The notes below the pieces were generated by a model. It saw only the letters and a list, made by a program, of their open reading frames with translations. It searched no databases and was not told where the DNA came from. A stretch of 64,000 nucleotides of DNA, taken from the NCBI GenBank assembly GCA_015179025.1, contig WHUX01000136.1, positions 62,001 to 126,000 on the forward strand. Reading direction: 5' to 3'. Both the position numbers and the translations under genes were made by a program. Origin of the DNA: Terfezia claveryi. Its lineage: Eukaryota > Ascomycota > Pezizomycetes > Pezizales > Pezizaceae. Numbering within the stretch: the stretch's first letter is position 1; each line of letters opens with the position of its first letter. Positions 1 through 12,429 of this stretch are shown in pieces.

Positions 1-2
1 TG

Positions 3-110
3 GCACAGACAAAGAGGAGCTTCATAGAGGGCATGAAAGTCGCAAAGGAGGTCAAGGCGGATTTAGATTATGTCCATAAGAGGGTGATGTGTGTTCTCCA
101 ATCCACATAG
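3..110 (+). CDS. C-terminal fragment of a KxDL-motif-like protein (5' partial)
   Basis: An open frame enters from the left edge and ends at a TAG at 108–110. The visible 35 residues contain FIEGMKVAKEVKADLDYVHKRV, read here in two parts: FIEGMKVAKEV and KADLDYVHKRV. The KADL tetrapeptide and the amphipathic spacing resemble the KxDL domain of KXD1-type (BLOC-1-related) proteins. Family members usually continue with a Lys-rich helix after this point, but here the frame stops after VMCVLQST. The true 3' end may therefore lie in a later exon; a good acceptor (ttgcaatttcag) ends at 911. The identification rests on one short motif and is tentative. Confidence 0.4.
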   Translation, partial: AQTKRSFIEGMKVAKEVKADLDYVHKRVMCVLQST

Positions 111-487
111 CATCCGTGTTTGTGTGCTGACGTTTTGAGGGCGACAGAAATTTGCAGAAAAAAACACAACAGAAGTATCCGGTTGAATATATGTTGGCTA
201 GGGAGAGGATTCCACCACCCTCATCATAGTAAAAATTCGCTTTCGTCATTACTGTTCCGCTTGCCTAGCACAGTCTCCGCTGTTTGCTATATATCATTTT
301 GCTTCTATCTTTTCATTGTTACCATTGAAGGTGATGGGAGGGGATTTGGCAAGACGATGGGGTAGCAACAATATTGCAAACGGGACTTGCTTGCCTTTTT
401 GCCTGCGATGTGCTATTCTTGGTTGCATGGGGGATCATCAGTGATGATATTTTACCCGTATATTGTGTTTCGAGCTATTTTCATCAT

Positions 488-567
488 GTGTTTTGCTGGA
501 TATTCTATCAACTGTTCTTGTTTTTATGTGTTTTGCTGGATATTCTATCAACTGTTCTTGTTTTTAT
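488..567. repeat. Two-copy 40-bp tandem duplication
   Basis: The 40-bp unit beginning gtgttttgctggatattc occurs at 488–527 and again, base for base, at 528–567. The identity suggests a recent local duplication. It does not lie in a supported gene. Confidence 0.95.
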
Positions 568-1845
568 CACTCTCACGCTCAAATGCTTGCTGTGGTGTTT
601 GTCATTTATAGATTTATTATTGGGGCCGTAACGCGTAGCTGGGTTTCAGGGTTCTGGCGATATGATTATAAGGACTGATGCGCTCTGCGTTATTTTATAC
701 GTCTGGGTTGGGTGAGTTTGTCTCGAACTGATATCGTTAGGGTGAGAGAAGAATGCAATTCAACCATCTTGTAGTTGAATGTCTGGTTCCCGGAGGTATA
801 ATTACTTATATCTTGGTAACGATTAGTTCTCATATACATCATATGTACTCTCGCAACTTGTGTTCTATCCTCCAATTCTTATACCCCTAGACGGCTGTGA
901 TTGCAATTTCAGAGCCTCACTTGGGCTGCAATGCCAAGCGGACGGAGGCGGAGTTAACTAAGATTGGTATGTTGAATTCAGGACTGTTTGTTGCGATTGA
1001 TGTCTTGAAAGGACGGTAGATTGGAGGTATTTTTTCAGGGTAATCTACTAGGCATTTGTTTTTATTGTTGGTTTCATAAAAGTTCACCTACTTTTTATTT
1101 TTTCATTTATTTTTTTATTTTTTTAAAGAAGAATAATGAAAGTTGAAATGATTATAGAAGTTATTTCCAGCAATGAGGTTGTTTAGGGTAGTTAGGGAAT
1201 AATCTTCAATCTAAGCTTTCATTTCTATTCGGTTTAAATACTAGAGAGGTTTTTGTTATTCCTTATATATTTTTTATTGTAAATAGCTATAGTTTAACAT
1301 ATTCGCCCTACATAGGTAGTCATCTACGAGGATCTGGGCACGAGACGTTTGCCTGGATTGGGAGTAGTTAGGCCTAGTGCACCATGGTGATGTTCTACAT
1401 AACTGCTTCCAGCATCATGCAACTTGAGGAATTTGTATTGAAACAACCCTTGTTCGCCACTGGACGATCTCCATCAGGCGCCGCAACCAACCTTCCCGTG
1501 TACCTGACTATAGCAAGCAGGGCATCTCAATCCAAACTAACGGGTATGGCAGACAGGGATAGGGTACATTGCATACATTCTTTCCGTGTATGTATAGCTG
1601 AGCTCCATCATTTCTGCACCTCTTATACGCGAGAAGTTGAATGCGATTTTTTGCATATTATTGCTTTTTCTTTTCTTTTCTTGACTGTGATTTATGGAAA
1701 TTCCGTGTCAGCCTGCAAACTGAGGCTGCTTTGTGTGCGTGATTGCAAGTTCCTTCCCCTGTAGTCGATGTTTCGCGATTATAACGACATCCGTGCTTGC
1801 AACCCAAGGCTTTGGATTGAAGATACAGTATCAACACCTAGACCT

Positions 1846-1874
1846 GATATCTATTAGTCTGGCACGATAACTAT
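1846..1874 (-). repeat. Minute insertion (11 bp) with 9-bp flanking direct repeats
   Basis: GATATCTAT (1846–1854) and GATAACTAT (1866–1874) differ at one base and flank TAGTCTGGCAC (1855–1865). On the minus strand the insert reads GTGCCAGACTA, a shortened form of the recurring GTGCCAACCAGACTA. Confidence 0.7.
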
Positions 1875-2292
1875 ACTAACTTAATACTGGACGGAGCTGC
1901 TAGTTGCAACGTCCGTATTTGAGACGCCATGGCCGGAATACATGTAACATACAAAGCGGATACTCTTGCAGTGAAATTAGGCAGGAAGCTGAGTACGGCA
2001 TGGAAGGATCTTTGGACGCAGTTGAATAGAGGTATGTCTATACTATTCAGTTCATATACCACGTTGAGAGTTACATAATAGTTTGGGTTCTATGAACACG
2101 GCGTATCGGCCGAAGAAGCTATAGTTATGCGGTGATGTTATGAACTGGAGTTGGTATGTCTTATATTGGGCATGTAGGCATCTTTGTGCCATCCAAACTG
2201 GGCCAGGAGCGGAAATGTTTCACTTGACAGCTGTTTTGGGATTGTGAATTAGTGGTTTGTTTCTGATGCTGATTCTAGACCGGCGGTGACTG

Positions 2293-5200
2293 GTGGGTGA
2301 TTACAGAAAATTTGCATTTCAGAATAATCAGATGTGCTATTGCTACGGCTGTGACAGGTGGTGCATCCAATATCTTCCGATAAGGTGTCAATCCGCCATA
2401 CATATGGGAGGGCTGATGATTTTTATGATGTGTTTAGTGATAATAGCTCTGCTTCCTGGTATTAAGGGTATGGATTCAACTTATACACAATTTTACCGCG
2501 AGGGCATGACTGAGGCATTTTCCTTTGGCAGCTATTTACGGCCCCATGGCGTACCTGGGACCGTTGACGACGGTATTTGTGTCCTGACCCCCATCCCAGT
2601 TTCTTCTCGATGGGCAGTGCTGACTTTCAATAGGCTCGGTAAGATCTCCTGGTATATACCCTACCCACAGGGGGGATGGTACTGGTACTTCGGGTGATGT
2701 ATTTTAACTTCGTCTCTATGGTATACCAATAGGCCACCCAGGCAGGAGACTGGGAGGGATGATAGAAGGTGTGTCTTGGAGCAGAGGGGGCGTTAAATGA
2801 CTATACTGACTCTAGGGTTGATTAACTAGCTCTGGTATTGGGACTGATTGGGATATCTGTGGGAACAGGCTGGTACGTCCAGGCCTCGAAAGGCACGTAG
2901 ATGCTCATATTCTGATGTAAAATCGTATAGGGCCACCCTTGGGACATACCTCGGCAGTATGTACTACAAATCTAACCCCAGTGTGACAATGGGGATCAGA
3001 GCAATTTTCCTCACAATAGCCATGCTTGTGCATGGCTATATCCGCAGTGCCACCCCGAGGCTATTTGTAATGGTTTTGTTAATGGCTGTCCCGGTGGTTA
3101 TCGGAGTGGTAAGCCTACGTCCATCATATCTGTGGTGGAAATTGCTGAGATTGATGTGCCTCAAAAGACAAGCACCAGCTTCTACATTTCTGGCACATTT
3201 GTGACGAAGCTTTTGTATCCCATGATGACAGCAATCGCGATTTTATTGATTGTGAATATACTTATCTTCCCTGAGTTTGGGGCCACAGGGTTAGGTTATT
3301 ATGCTCTTTCTTTATCTACTACATCCTATGCTAGATTGCGGGAGCTCACGATCTTCCCTAGGTCTAACCACCGTTGAAACTCTCCAACGAACTATCACTA
3401 TCCTCAATGGTGCGACAGACTTTTTCGTCGAGTCCTTCGGCAATCTTCCATTCGCCCCAGGAACTGGTCATCCCCACCATCCAGGCGAGCACATTCTTGA
3501 CAAGAAAGTAATTCGTCTTGCCGAGCTCACCGCTTCAAGATCTACCCTTCGTGCAAAGGTGGCAGAATGTAAGAGCGTCTACAGGGATTGCGCGTTCGAT
3601 ATTTCGTATTCATGCTTAGCACCCAAGGAACTAAAGCCCATTGCTGGGAAAGGAATGAGCAAGTTGGTTATGAATGTTATGGCGTTAATAGGTGCGTGCG
3701 AGAGCAAGTACGCGTTGATGGGCACGGCAGAGTTGTGGGAAGAAAGGGGCGGTGATGATGTATCGCCCGGGAAGGTGGAAAAGGAAGGAGGAGGGAAGGC
3801 GAAGGTTGGAAAGGAGAAAGAGAAGGAAATGGGGGGGAGTAAAGAGAGAGACAAGGAAAAGGAGGAGAAAAAGGAGGCAACGGTCTCTGGGTTGAAAGTC
3901 AAGAGGGCAATCGAGGGTGGAGATCAGCAGCTGTTGAAGTACCTACTGAGGAGGTAAGTTCACAGTCGATGGATAAGGATGCCGGATTGTTGAAGGTCTG
4001 GGTAGGATCACGGTACCGGTCAATACATTACAGCGAAACATCGACCGAAGCATTGATGTCATAAGTACATGCGTTGCAATTGTTTATGTGCGTACCATTA
4101 CCCCGAGCTGTGTTGGTTGGGATTTAGGGAAATGCTGACGGACATTGTCTGACACTGTAGGACGTCCCACGCCTACCCTCGTTAAAACAAGGCGGAGCAG
4201 TTCGACATCCTGCTGGAGTTCTATTACAAGAGTTAGATACATATATTGACTGTTTGTCGGAAGCTATCACTTTATTTGCTGAGACCTCTACTCAAGCACT
4301 TGAAGGAGCTGCGGATTTGCAGGCGCTCAACGAAAAGAGTGTCACAGAGGTGGATATCATGCCTAGGGATGAGATTTTCTTGATAAGTAGTTTTATTCTC
4401 AACCTTAGAATGGCAGCGTATGTTCTCTGCTAGCGCTTGGTGCTGTTTTTTTAACTAGAAATCGTTTGGCTAACATGCTTAATATCTTTAGGTCACAAGC
4501 ACTCGAGATGTTAAAACACTCCCGGGTATTAGTTGAAGCCAGACAGGAACGAAAAGGTAAAAGAGGCCTCCATTGGCCAGACGTTCGCCTTGGAAAATGG
4601 CTCTCGACTGGTTCGGAAGAGACAGAAGCCATTTTCTTCTCAGAGTCACTTCATTCTCATAAGAGAGAAGACAAAGAAGACGAACAAGATTGGGCCGCCA
4701 TCTCAAAAACAAAGAACGTGATTCTCGGCTGAGCCGTGGAAAGACTGCAGCCAAGAAGCTGGAGAAGGACAATATGTCTTGGCATCTAAAGGCTCGAGGG
4801 GTATTGGCGGACTTCATCGATTGGGTTAAGAATTCGGACGATGTCATTTATACATTCAAATTCACGTTTGGAGTGATGTTGGTATCTTGGCCTGCCTTTG
4901 TCCATGAATGGACGTTGTGGTATGAAAATTCGAGGGCTGGTATGATTTTCCATCTCTCTTCACGGGATGAAGTTATCCGAGTTTGTTACTAAAGGTGTAG
5001 TTGATTTTATGCAGTATGGGTCGCTATTATCTTCATACTGATGTTCGAAAACGCAGTCGGATCAACAATATGGATGATCTTCCTTCGCGCAGCGGGAACT
5101 GTTTTGGGTAGCACTCTTGGGTATGCCGCGTACGAAAGCGGCCACGGGAACACCATAACCATGGGTACAATCATGTTGATCTTGTTAATACCAGCTTATT

Positions 5201-6626
5201 ATATACAACTGGGAACGAAATATCAGAAAGCAGGGATGATCTTTACTGTCAGTATGAGCGTGGTGGGTATCAGTACGCATTTACAAACGGTTCCAGGGAC
5301 AAGTTTTGAAAATTTCTACAAGAGGGCAAGCGCGAGTTTAATAAGTAAGTTCTCTCCATTTAGGTTGAGAGTATTTTGCTGATAATATGTATCTCTTAAA
5401 ATTCCACAGGTGGAGCAGTTGCCCTACTGGTGCATGTTACTATCTTCCCAGTCAAAGCCCGTACTAAACTAAAATTCTGTCTCGCGACGGCAATCTCAAA
5501 AATCAACCTAATGGAGTCATGTGTCGCCCTTGGTGTAGACGGGAAACACATCCATATGCTACAGCATCCTCGCTTTCTCAAGCGCTTTGAGAAGGCAGCG
5601 AAGAAGGCTGGAGCTGCTTTGTCCGCTGCAGAGGCCTTCTTGGAGCATGCCAGGCACGAGCCTAGACTAAAGGGCAGGTGGGAACCACATAGGATGGTAT
5701 ATAAAGAGATTATCTTTGTGCTACGGCAGATAGTGGAGAGAATGGAGAACCTATTGAGACTGAGGATTTCGTTTGGGAGTGCAGTTTTAGAGGAATTCAA
5801 TGCTCGGGTGCATGGGTATAGGAGAAATGTGGCTGCGGCAATTACGTTGACTTTATACGCGGTAGAGCAGAGCTTGACGCAGAAATTACCTCTCCCACAA
5901 TTTCTTCCCTCAGCACGCCTCGCAAATTTGAGGATGGTCGTGAGGGTGAGGCAAATCCTCCATGAGGAATCTCAATCGGCCGCAACTACCCCACGGAGGA
6001 GCAGAAGTGGGAGTGTGAAGGATCAATATCTTGTAGATGGCAAAGACGAGGACGAAATCACCTTCATTCCACCAGCACCTACATGTGGTGCACCCTCTGG
6101 AGGACCATCGCCCGAACGGTCACCCTCGACATGCGGACAGATTACCCACCGTCGCCGGACACTCCGCTTGAAATTCCTCTCGTGGAACGCGGCCTCGGCG
6201 GCCCTGGAGGAGTGTGTCGAATACGTCGAGGAATTGGTTGATCTTGTGAAGCTCTTAGTGGGCGTCAATGAATTCCGGAGTGGTTTGTTGCATCGACCAA
6301 CCTTCAGGGAATACCTTGCGGATATCCATCCCTTGACACATGGAGAAGCGGGGAGTAGGATGGGCGGTACCATGGAAGGGATAGCAGGTGCAGGGGCAGG
6401 GGATAAAGGTGGCGGAATTGCAAAGGGGAAGAATCAGGGTGAGGCTATAGTAGCCTCCACGCTGGGCGGGACAACAGTGTCATTCCATTTGGATAGGTTG
6501 GATTCAAAAATAATGGAGAGTGAGGATATGGGCATTTTTACGAGCGGTGGGGTTACCTTGCCGCATCCACTTGCGAGAATCCAGTGCAGGAGGGAGGCGG
6601 TGAGGTTGAAAAGAAAGAAGGAGTAG
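2293..6626 (+). CDS. BRE4/ArAE-type multi-pass membrane transporter (DUF2421 family), 5' end unresolved
   Basis: Probable exons: up to 2638, 2830–2896, 2931–3108, 3150–3294, 3335–3953, 4006–4087, 4161–4417, 4492–4939, 5015–5344 and 5410–6626, with phases that agree across each junction. The product has an N-terminal membrane half (hydrophobic stretches such as AMLVHGYIRSATPRLFVMVL). A soluble Lys/Glu-rich stretch follows (about 3,750–3,890). Next comes a second membrane half containing WPAFVHEWTLWY and LRAAGTVLGSTLGYAAYES, then a long cytosolic tail with LPLPQFLPSARLANLRMV. This order (ArAE_2_N, FUSC_2-like, ArAE_2) is that of fungal brefeldin A-sensitivity/aromatic-acid-exporter-like proteins of the ER or Golgi; substrates are mostly unknown. 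The first exons (about 2,290–2,638) do not join in one frame. A one-base frame break is apparent near 4,700 in an A-rich run. It may be a decaying gene or a sequence error. Confidence 0.75.
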
Positions 6627-8118
6627 TGAATCCAGTGTTTTTGAGCGAATAGCAAGACTTGGGAGGGTGTGTACGATCAGTTTAAGGACGATGACGGGTG
6701 GAATGTCTTCTGAAGGGTGAGATGAGTGCATCTACTTCTGATAGTATATTGACAAATGTTAGTTTTGTGAGCTTCTATTTGGGAGACCGTCGACGGTGGT
6801 GTTGGATGGTGATAATGTGTTGTACAGTGGTATTCAAGCCACTGCGCGGATTCTGTTCAATATTGAAGCACGGGTTTGAACAATTACTAGGTAGCATAAT
6901 ACGTATATATACAAGCGTTGAATACCACCACACAGATTGGACTATTCTAAACCCAACCTTATACATATACAAACAGGTTGGTAAACATGATAGATTTTTA
7001 GTTCCATGGCCTTTTCTTTTTTTTTCTTTTTTTTTTTCTCTTTTTCTTCCCCTATGTAACTATCGAAAAAGTCTTACCCTGAATACGGTATAGTATATTA
7101 TAGATTTTAAATCCCTCCCAAGTGTTATTTCAGCTACCTATATAATTCCAGTTTTTTAATAGTAGAGTAGTGTATGTAGAGGCACACGGCCGCATGTGTT
7201 TGGTAGAAACTGTGTAAGTATCTACATGTACCATCCATTAGCTAAATATAGATTTCCCAGCTCAAAGAAGAAAAAAAGAAGGAAAAAAAAAAGCCCATTT
7301 CCAAATCCAAATTTTGGTAAATTGTGAAAGAAAAAAAGAGATCCTTTTATTTCCCTCTTCTCCTTCCCCTTCCCCTTCCCCTTCAAGTACAAGTAGGAAT
7401 CAGGATTTATTTTAATATTTGCCTTCCAAGGAATCTAGTATAATTTTTTTGGTTCTTTACTGAATTATGCATTATTTATCAGAATAAAAATAGAAAAAGA
7501 ACATTATAAAGCTAATGAAAGCTTCTAGTATATTATATTTTTGATGTTTCAAATGTGAGGTAGCCATGATCAAGTGTGCCAACCAGACTAGATCAAGTCA
7601 GGCACTCTACAGTTACTGTACTGGGTATGTACATACGTACCGGTATGCATGCACGCATGTACATACAAATGCAACCATATATACCTGTCAGCACTGCATA
7701 TGGGCGCATATTCGTCATCTTCGCTGTCCGGACAACACCGGCTATTGGCAAGGATCCCGTCATCAGCGCCAGGAACCACAAAATTTTCTGGAACAAGAAT
7801 TTTTGGCGTTGCAAGCAGGCTTGAAGTTGGGGTATTTTTAGCCGACCTGATAGTGATTGGGATTGTGCTCAGTACTCCGTAGTCGTGTTTGCATCTTGCT
7901 CAATTACTTGACATCGTCTTGCTCGTCTTCTTCGTTCTTGCTCGCGGGGCTCGAGGTTTGTGGTTTCTACGTGCTCGTCATAACGCGGGCGGGTCCGGAA
8001 GGTAACGATAGCACCCGGATCTCTTGTTAATCATTGTGCTACGGCTCGACTAATTCTCCCTTTTCTTTCTGCTTTCTCACTGAAGGAAGCATCTATACTT
8101 GTATACATACACAACAAA
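6627..8118. other. Intergenic region upstream of lipoyl synthase
   Basis: No gene seen. It contains T-rich tracts near 7,015–7,045, a CT-rich tract near 7,355–7,385 (cttccccttccccttcccc), and a minute insertion with target duplication at 7,568–7,598. Confidence 0.6.
7568..7598 (+). repeat. Minute insertion (15 bp) with perfect 8-bp target duplication
   Basis: GATCAAGT (7568–7575) and GATCAAGT (7591–7598) flank GTGCCAACCAGACTA (7576–7590). The bases just outside the duplication differ, so the boundaries are unambiguous. This is one of the two full-length copies with clean duplications in the window. Confidence 0.85.
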
Positions 8119-9512
8119 ATGCCCGTCTCGTCATCATCAACAGCCCTCCTGCGGACCTGCCTTCGCCAGCAGTCCATCCACCTCCGTCCCCCCCACCTTT
8201 CAATTCGCTGCCTCGCCACCGCAACCCCTGAGCCCTCTATCGCATCCTCCAGGAACCCCCCCGTCCCGCAAGTGAGGAGACCCACCAGTTTTACAGACAA
8301 GCTGAACAAGGGCCCATCTTTTGCAGATTTCGTCGGTGGAGGAGCAAAGGATGAGCCATTAAGCCTGTCAGAATCCCTCGAGCTTGCCTTTGAGGGGGGT
8401 GGGAAAGAGGAATACCCAGTCACAGGGAGAGTCAAGAAGAGGGAGCATGTCCGCCTGCCAGATTGGCTTAAGACAGAAATCCCCGTGTCCGCAGGGTATA
8501 ATCGGATCAAAGATGATTTGCGTGGGTTGGGATTACATACTGGTTCGTTTCCCCTCCCAGCCAAATTCCCTTTCCTCACAACCATTCACCAAACTAACAT
8601 AATGTCGTGCACATGGCAGTTTGCGAAGAAGCCCGCTGCCCCAACATCTCCACCTGCTGGGGTGGCTCGTCTAAATCCACCGCCACCGCTACAATAATGC
8701 TCATGGGCGACACCTGCACCCGCGGGTGCCGCTTCTGCTCGGTCAAGACCTCCCGCCGCCCTCCGCCGCTAGACCCCCTCGAGCCTGAAAATACCGCCGA
8801 AGCCCTCCGCCGCTGGGGCCTCGGCTACGTCGTCCTCACTTCCGTCGACCGCGATGACCTCCCGGACGGAGGAGCAGCCCATTTCGCGAAGACCATTTCT
8901 TTAATAAAGCAAAAGGCCCCAGGCATCCTCTTGGAGGCGCTTACGGGTGACTTTGCGGGTGATTTGGCCATGGTGGAGCAGGTTGCAAAAAGTGGATTGG
9001 ATGTCTATGCGCATAATATGGAGACTGTGGAGGATCTTACTCCGTTTGTCAGGGACCCAAGGGCGACATTTAGACAATCACTCGCTGTACTAGCCCATGC
9101 GAAGAAATCTAAGCCTACACTCATTACAAAAACGTCACTCATGCTCGGCCTCGGGGAGGCGCCGTTGCAAATCGAAGCTGCTCTCCGGGAATTGAGACAA
9201 ATCGGTGTGGATGTAGTGACATTTGGGCAGTACATGCGTCCTACGAAACGGCACATGAAAGTTGTGGAGTATGTTACCCCAGAAAAGTTTGATGAGTGGG
9301 GGCAGATGGCAAGGGACATGGGGTTCCTGTATGTGGCAAGTGGGCCGTTGGTGAGGAGCAGTTATAAGGCGGGAGAGGCCTTCATTGAGAATGTCCTTCG
9401 AGGAGGGCGGGAGGGGGCCGATTTGAGGATCGATAGGGAGAGTGTGGCGAGGCTGGCGGCGGGGGTGGGGGGCGTCGGGAAGGAGACGACAGTCGCGGCG
9501 GGGAAGGCATGA
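8119..9512 (+). CDS. LIP5: Lipoyl synthase, mitochondrial (radical SAM)
   Basis: Two exons, 8119–8542 and 8620–9512, join in phase to give 438 residues. The enzyme inserts two sulfurs into protein-bound octanoyl groups of mitochondrial 2-oxo-acid dehydrogenases and glycine cleavage H protein. The auxiliary cluster motif [12 protein letters not shown] (C-x4-C-x5-C) starts at the splice junction. The radical SAM motif CTRGCRFC (C-x3-C-x2-C) follows, and the C-terminal RSSY serine motif is present in [10 protein letters not shown]. The N-terminus is Ser/Arg-rich without acidic residues for about 40 residues, as expected of a mitochondrial presequence. The 77-bp intron splits the first cluster motif. 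The start at 8119 is the first ATG and gives the presequence. It converges on the PDCD5-like gene 456 bp downstream. Confidence 0.96.
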
Positions 9513-9968
9513 AGAGGATAACGGAGTAATGATCGCTGAGAGAGGAGGGAGTGGGTAATATAGATATTCTAATGGTGTTTTTTTTGTGCTTGAAGTGGGT
9601 AGACATATATGGGTTGGGCTTTGCAAATTCATGGAACAGGGTATTGAGTTTTTTGTTACTGGGGGTACGGTCTGGGGGTATTTCTTTTTTTTGGTCTATT
9701 CATTTGATTATTGCTATTGTTTTCCTGCTGTTGTGTTTATAGAGGAAAAATCCGTCTGATGGGTTTCAATAACGATACAGACGATCCACCCACCCATAAA
9801 AAGCAAAATATAAGTAATAAAGCAGCACACACAGACACACCCCCAAGGAAAAGACAACAGGGGGTTATCTCTTTTCCCCACGCCCCATCGCCATTAGAAA
9901 AAAAAAAAAAAAAAAAAAAAAATTCACTCCCCCGGCCCCTAAAAGGCCCCATTTCCCCCCCCGCCTCC
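9513..9968. other. Intergenic spacer between convergent genes
   Basis: The 456 bp between the stops of lipoyl synthase and the PDCD5-like gene hold a run of about 25 A at 9,898–9,922 and no coding signal. It should contain both 3' ends. Confidence 0.6.
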
Positions 9969-10606
9969 TTAGTCCTCCTCATCATCATCTCTCCAACCGC
10001 CCCCTTTCCTCCTACCAAACACCACCTTCCCCACACCCCTCTCGACTCTATCTTTCTCCACACTCTCCCTCAGTGCAGCCAAGAGGCCTATGACGTCTTT
10101 CTCCGTAGCCCGGCGGTGCAGGTGGCCCGCGCGCGACATAGCGATGAGGCGATTCTCAGCGTCACGCGCGCGGTCGGCGTTGACGAGGGCGATGCGGCCA
10201 AGGCGGTCGCTGGCTTCGGGGGTGAGGATTTGGTTGAGGAGGGATGAGCGGGCGTTGGCTTCTTCGGAGGTGCTGCTGGGGGTTTGAGTTTGGGGGGGTT
10301 TATTTGGGGGGTGAGAGGAAAAGGGGAGGGAGAGTGGGGGGAGTTACCGCTGTTGGTCGCCATCTTCGCTGGGGTGCTGCTGCTGCTGCTGCTGCTGGTG
10401 GATGTTGGAAGAGAGCTGCTGGAGTCGGGCGGCGCGGATTCGTTGGAGGTCGGCTGTTTGTGCCGGTGGAGGGAGAGGGAAGGGCAGGCATGTTAGTGTT
10501 GGGGGGTGCTTGTTGGGATTATATGAATGAATGGTGGGGGAGAGGAGGAAGGAGGAAGGGAGGAGATAATGGAATGAAAATGAAAAAACGTACCGTCGTC
10601 TGACAT
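9969..10606 (-). CDS. PDCD5 / TFAR19-family DNA-binding protein
   Basis: Three minus-strand exons (10606–10594, 10453–10348, 10275–9969) join in phase to 141 residues. The first exon codes only MSDD plus one base. The product begins with ADLQRIRAARLQQLSS, the hallmark N-terminal helix of PDCD5 proteins. A Gln-rich stretch follows, then the three-helix core (LLNQILTPEASDRLGRIALV, HLHRRATEKDVIGLL) and an acidic C-terminus ending DDDEED. Family members are small nuclear/cytosolic proteins linked to apoptosis, chaperonin binding and ribosome-associated roles; the yeast member is YMR074C. Length is typical (about 120–145). The glutamine run (six) is encoded by a CAG repeat that could vary in length. 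Confidence 0.9.
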
Positions 10607-12429
10607 TTTTTTATTTTTTATTTATTATTTTTTTCCGTCGGAGGAGGAAGGGAGGGAGGGGGAGTTGGTGAGTGAGTTTTGTTATTGTTGTTAAAAGAAA
10701 GGAAAATGTGAGAGCTGGACTGGGGAAGCTTATGGTGGGGGGGAAAAAAGCTTGGCGTTTGTACATCTACTTTATGTAAGTACTTATTAATGCGGGGCTA
10801 CTTAGACTACTGTACTACTACATATGTAGGTGATTGTCAGGGTAAAATATGTTTGTACTGTACTAGTACTGTTTACTTATGGGGATGCCTTATTTCAGAT
10901 GCATTTCGGAAGACGAATCTAGATATTCAGACACGTTATTTTACTTTTTTTACAGTATTACTCCACCCGCAATAGGATATATATAATCTTGCAGCATAAG
11001 GCCGCCAGTACCACACCCAGGACATATCCTAACAATCCGTCCCCCAGCCCCTCTCCGAATGATCATAAATTCCGCCCGCATCTACCCAGCAAGGCCAGAT
11101 CCAAAATCTGATATATTGCAACCCTCACCTTTGGCAGGCCCCCAACTCAGCTTTGTGGTTCTTGACAGTAAGGACTTCCTCGAGCGGCATAGAAAACCTT
11201 CCACATCGCCATCCATTACAAAGCTACCTGTGGCCGCAAAGTGTCTCTCCGAAAATGGCTGAAGATAAACATTATGGAACCTCATTATAAAAACGTGGCA
11301 TTGTGCCCAATTCCACCAAATCCCCTATTCCCATCCTTGGATCCAACCGCAAAGCTCTGGAAGTAACCTGCATGGTGGAGCAGCCGCGGTCGGGTAAACA
11401 TGCGGCAGAGCTTGTTTGATTCAACGAGAGGGACGAGTGTCACCTGGGTCGCCGAGAAGTGGTTGGGAACACAAGGCCCAGAGGAAGCACAGCCAGTAGG
11501 AGGGAGAGAAATTTGGCCATTTTGTTTGACTTTCTAGATCCAAGTGACTACTGGTACCTGAAAGATGGGGCTACGGGGCCAGATAGAAAAAGCTACGAAA
11601 ACGAAGAAGGCAGAGCAGTGCTGATCCCCGAGAGGGGTTATATATCGGTCAATCAAGAAGACTTCGGATTTAATAAACGCCATCGTTCGCATAGACGGGC
11701 CAGCCCAAGCATTGCAGATAGATAATGGACGGAAGGCTAACCATCTGAAATTTCCAATCCCAACGGCGTGCTATATACATATCCATGGCACACACGATTT
11801 CTACAAGTTCAAGGGTACTGATAAGGAATTAGGAACCCCCCATGCCTACTACCTACAGCAATGGAGTAGTCTCGTGCAATAGAGCAGTTTCCCCCACTGA
11901 AAAAACACCAGATCTTTCGGCCATTTTTTGCGCACGACGGAGGCCGTTTGCGGTGCAACAGTAAGACTGTACATAAGGTTAACGTTAAGCTGCATGGATA
12001 TATGTGTGCGGTAGATTGTCCCAACTAGGACGGCTCCTGACTATACATATGGCGTGTGCCACCAGACGGTCGATGCCACGAGACTGAAGCAGACACAGCA
12101 AGAGTAAGTACCGGTACTTTACATGGTGTAGTCCCAAACTCTCCAACGCCAGAAACAAAAGAACGGTTCCGAGGCAAAGTGATGGGAGATCATGTGGTGA
12201 GCATCAGTTGCTTAAGTGCTTCCTTCCATGGGTTGGGTACTGTACTGCAATCGGATGTTTCTTCTGCAACTTCCCGAAAAAATAAACATACATTAAATGT
12301 AGTTACCCTGAATAGCTTTGGTATTGCATCAAACGAAATTTTTAACCCCAATCTTGGGATTACATAGTTACACCTTTTTGTGTGCATATGCCCCGCCAGA
12401 GGATCCCGCCAGGCGCATAACCCCAGATT
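10607..12429. other. Intergenic region, 1.8 kb
   Basis: No supportable gene. The first 100 bp is the T-rich leader of the PDCD5-like gene. A probable minute insertion lies at 11,858–11,884. Confidence 0.55.
11858..11884 (-). repeat. Probable minute insertion (9 bp) with 9-bp imperfect direct repeats
   Basis: GCAATGGAG (11858–11866) and GCAATAGAG (11876–11884; one mismatch) flank TAGTCTCGT (11867–11875). The insert shares TAGTCT with the main family but then diverges, so it may be a sub-type. Confidence 0.45.

Larger units (their letters stand above)
111..2292. other. Gene-poor region, 2.2 kb
   Basis: No convincing gene. It holds a perfect two-copy 40-bp tandem duplication (488–567), AT-rich stretches near 1,100, and one minute insertion with target duplication at 1,846–1,874. 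An open frame at 1,384–1,764 has no recognisable domain and is not called. Confidence 0.6.

Noticed and set aside
486..631. Hydrophobic open frame over the 40-bp duplication
   Set aside because: Its repeats are created by the DNA duplication and no homologous protein pattern is seen.
1384..1764. 126-residue open frame
   Set aside because: No domain, no intron-exon context and ordinary composition; likely chance.
3579..3902. Ser/Pro/Phe-rich open frame antisense to the transporter
   Set aside because: It is the complement of the Lys/Glu-rich coding stretch of the transporter.
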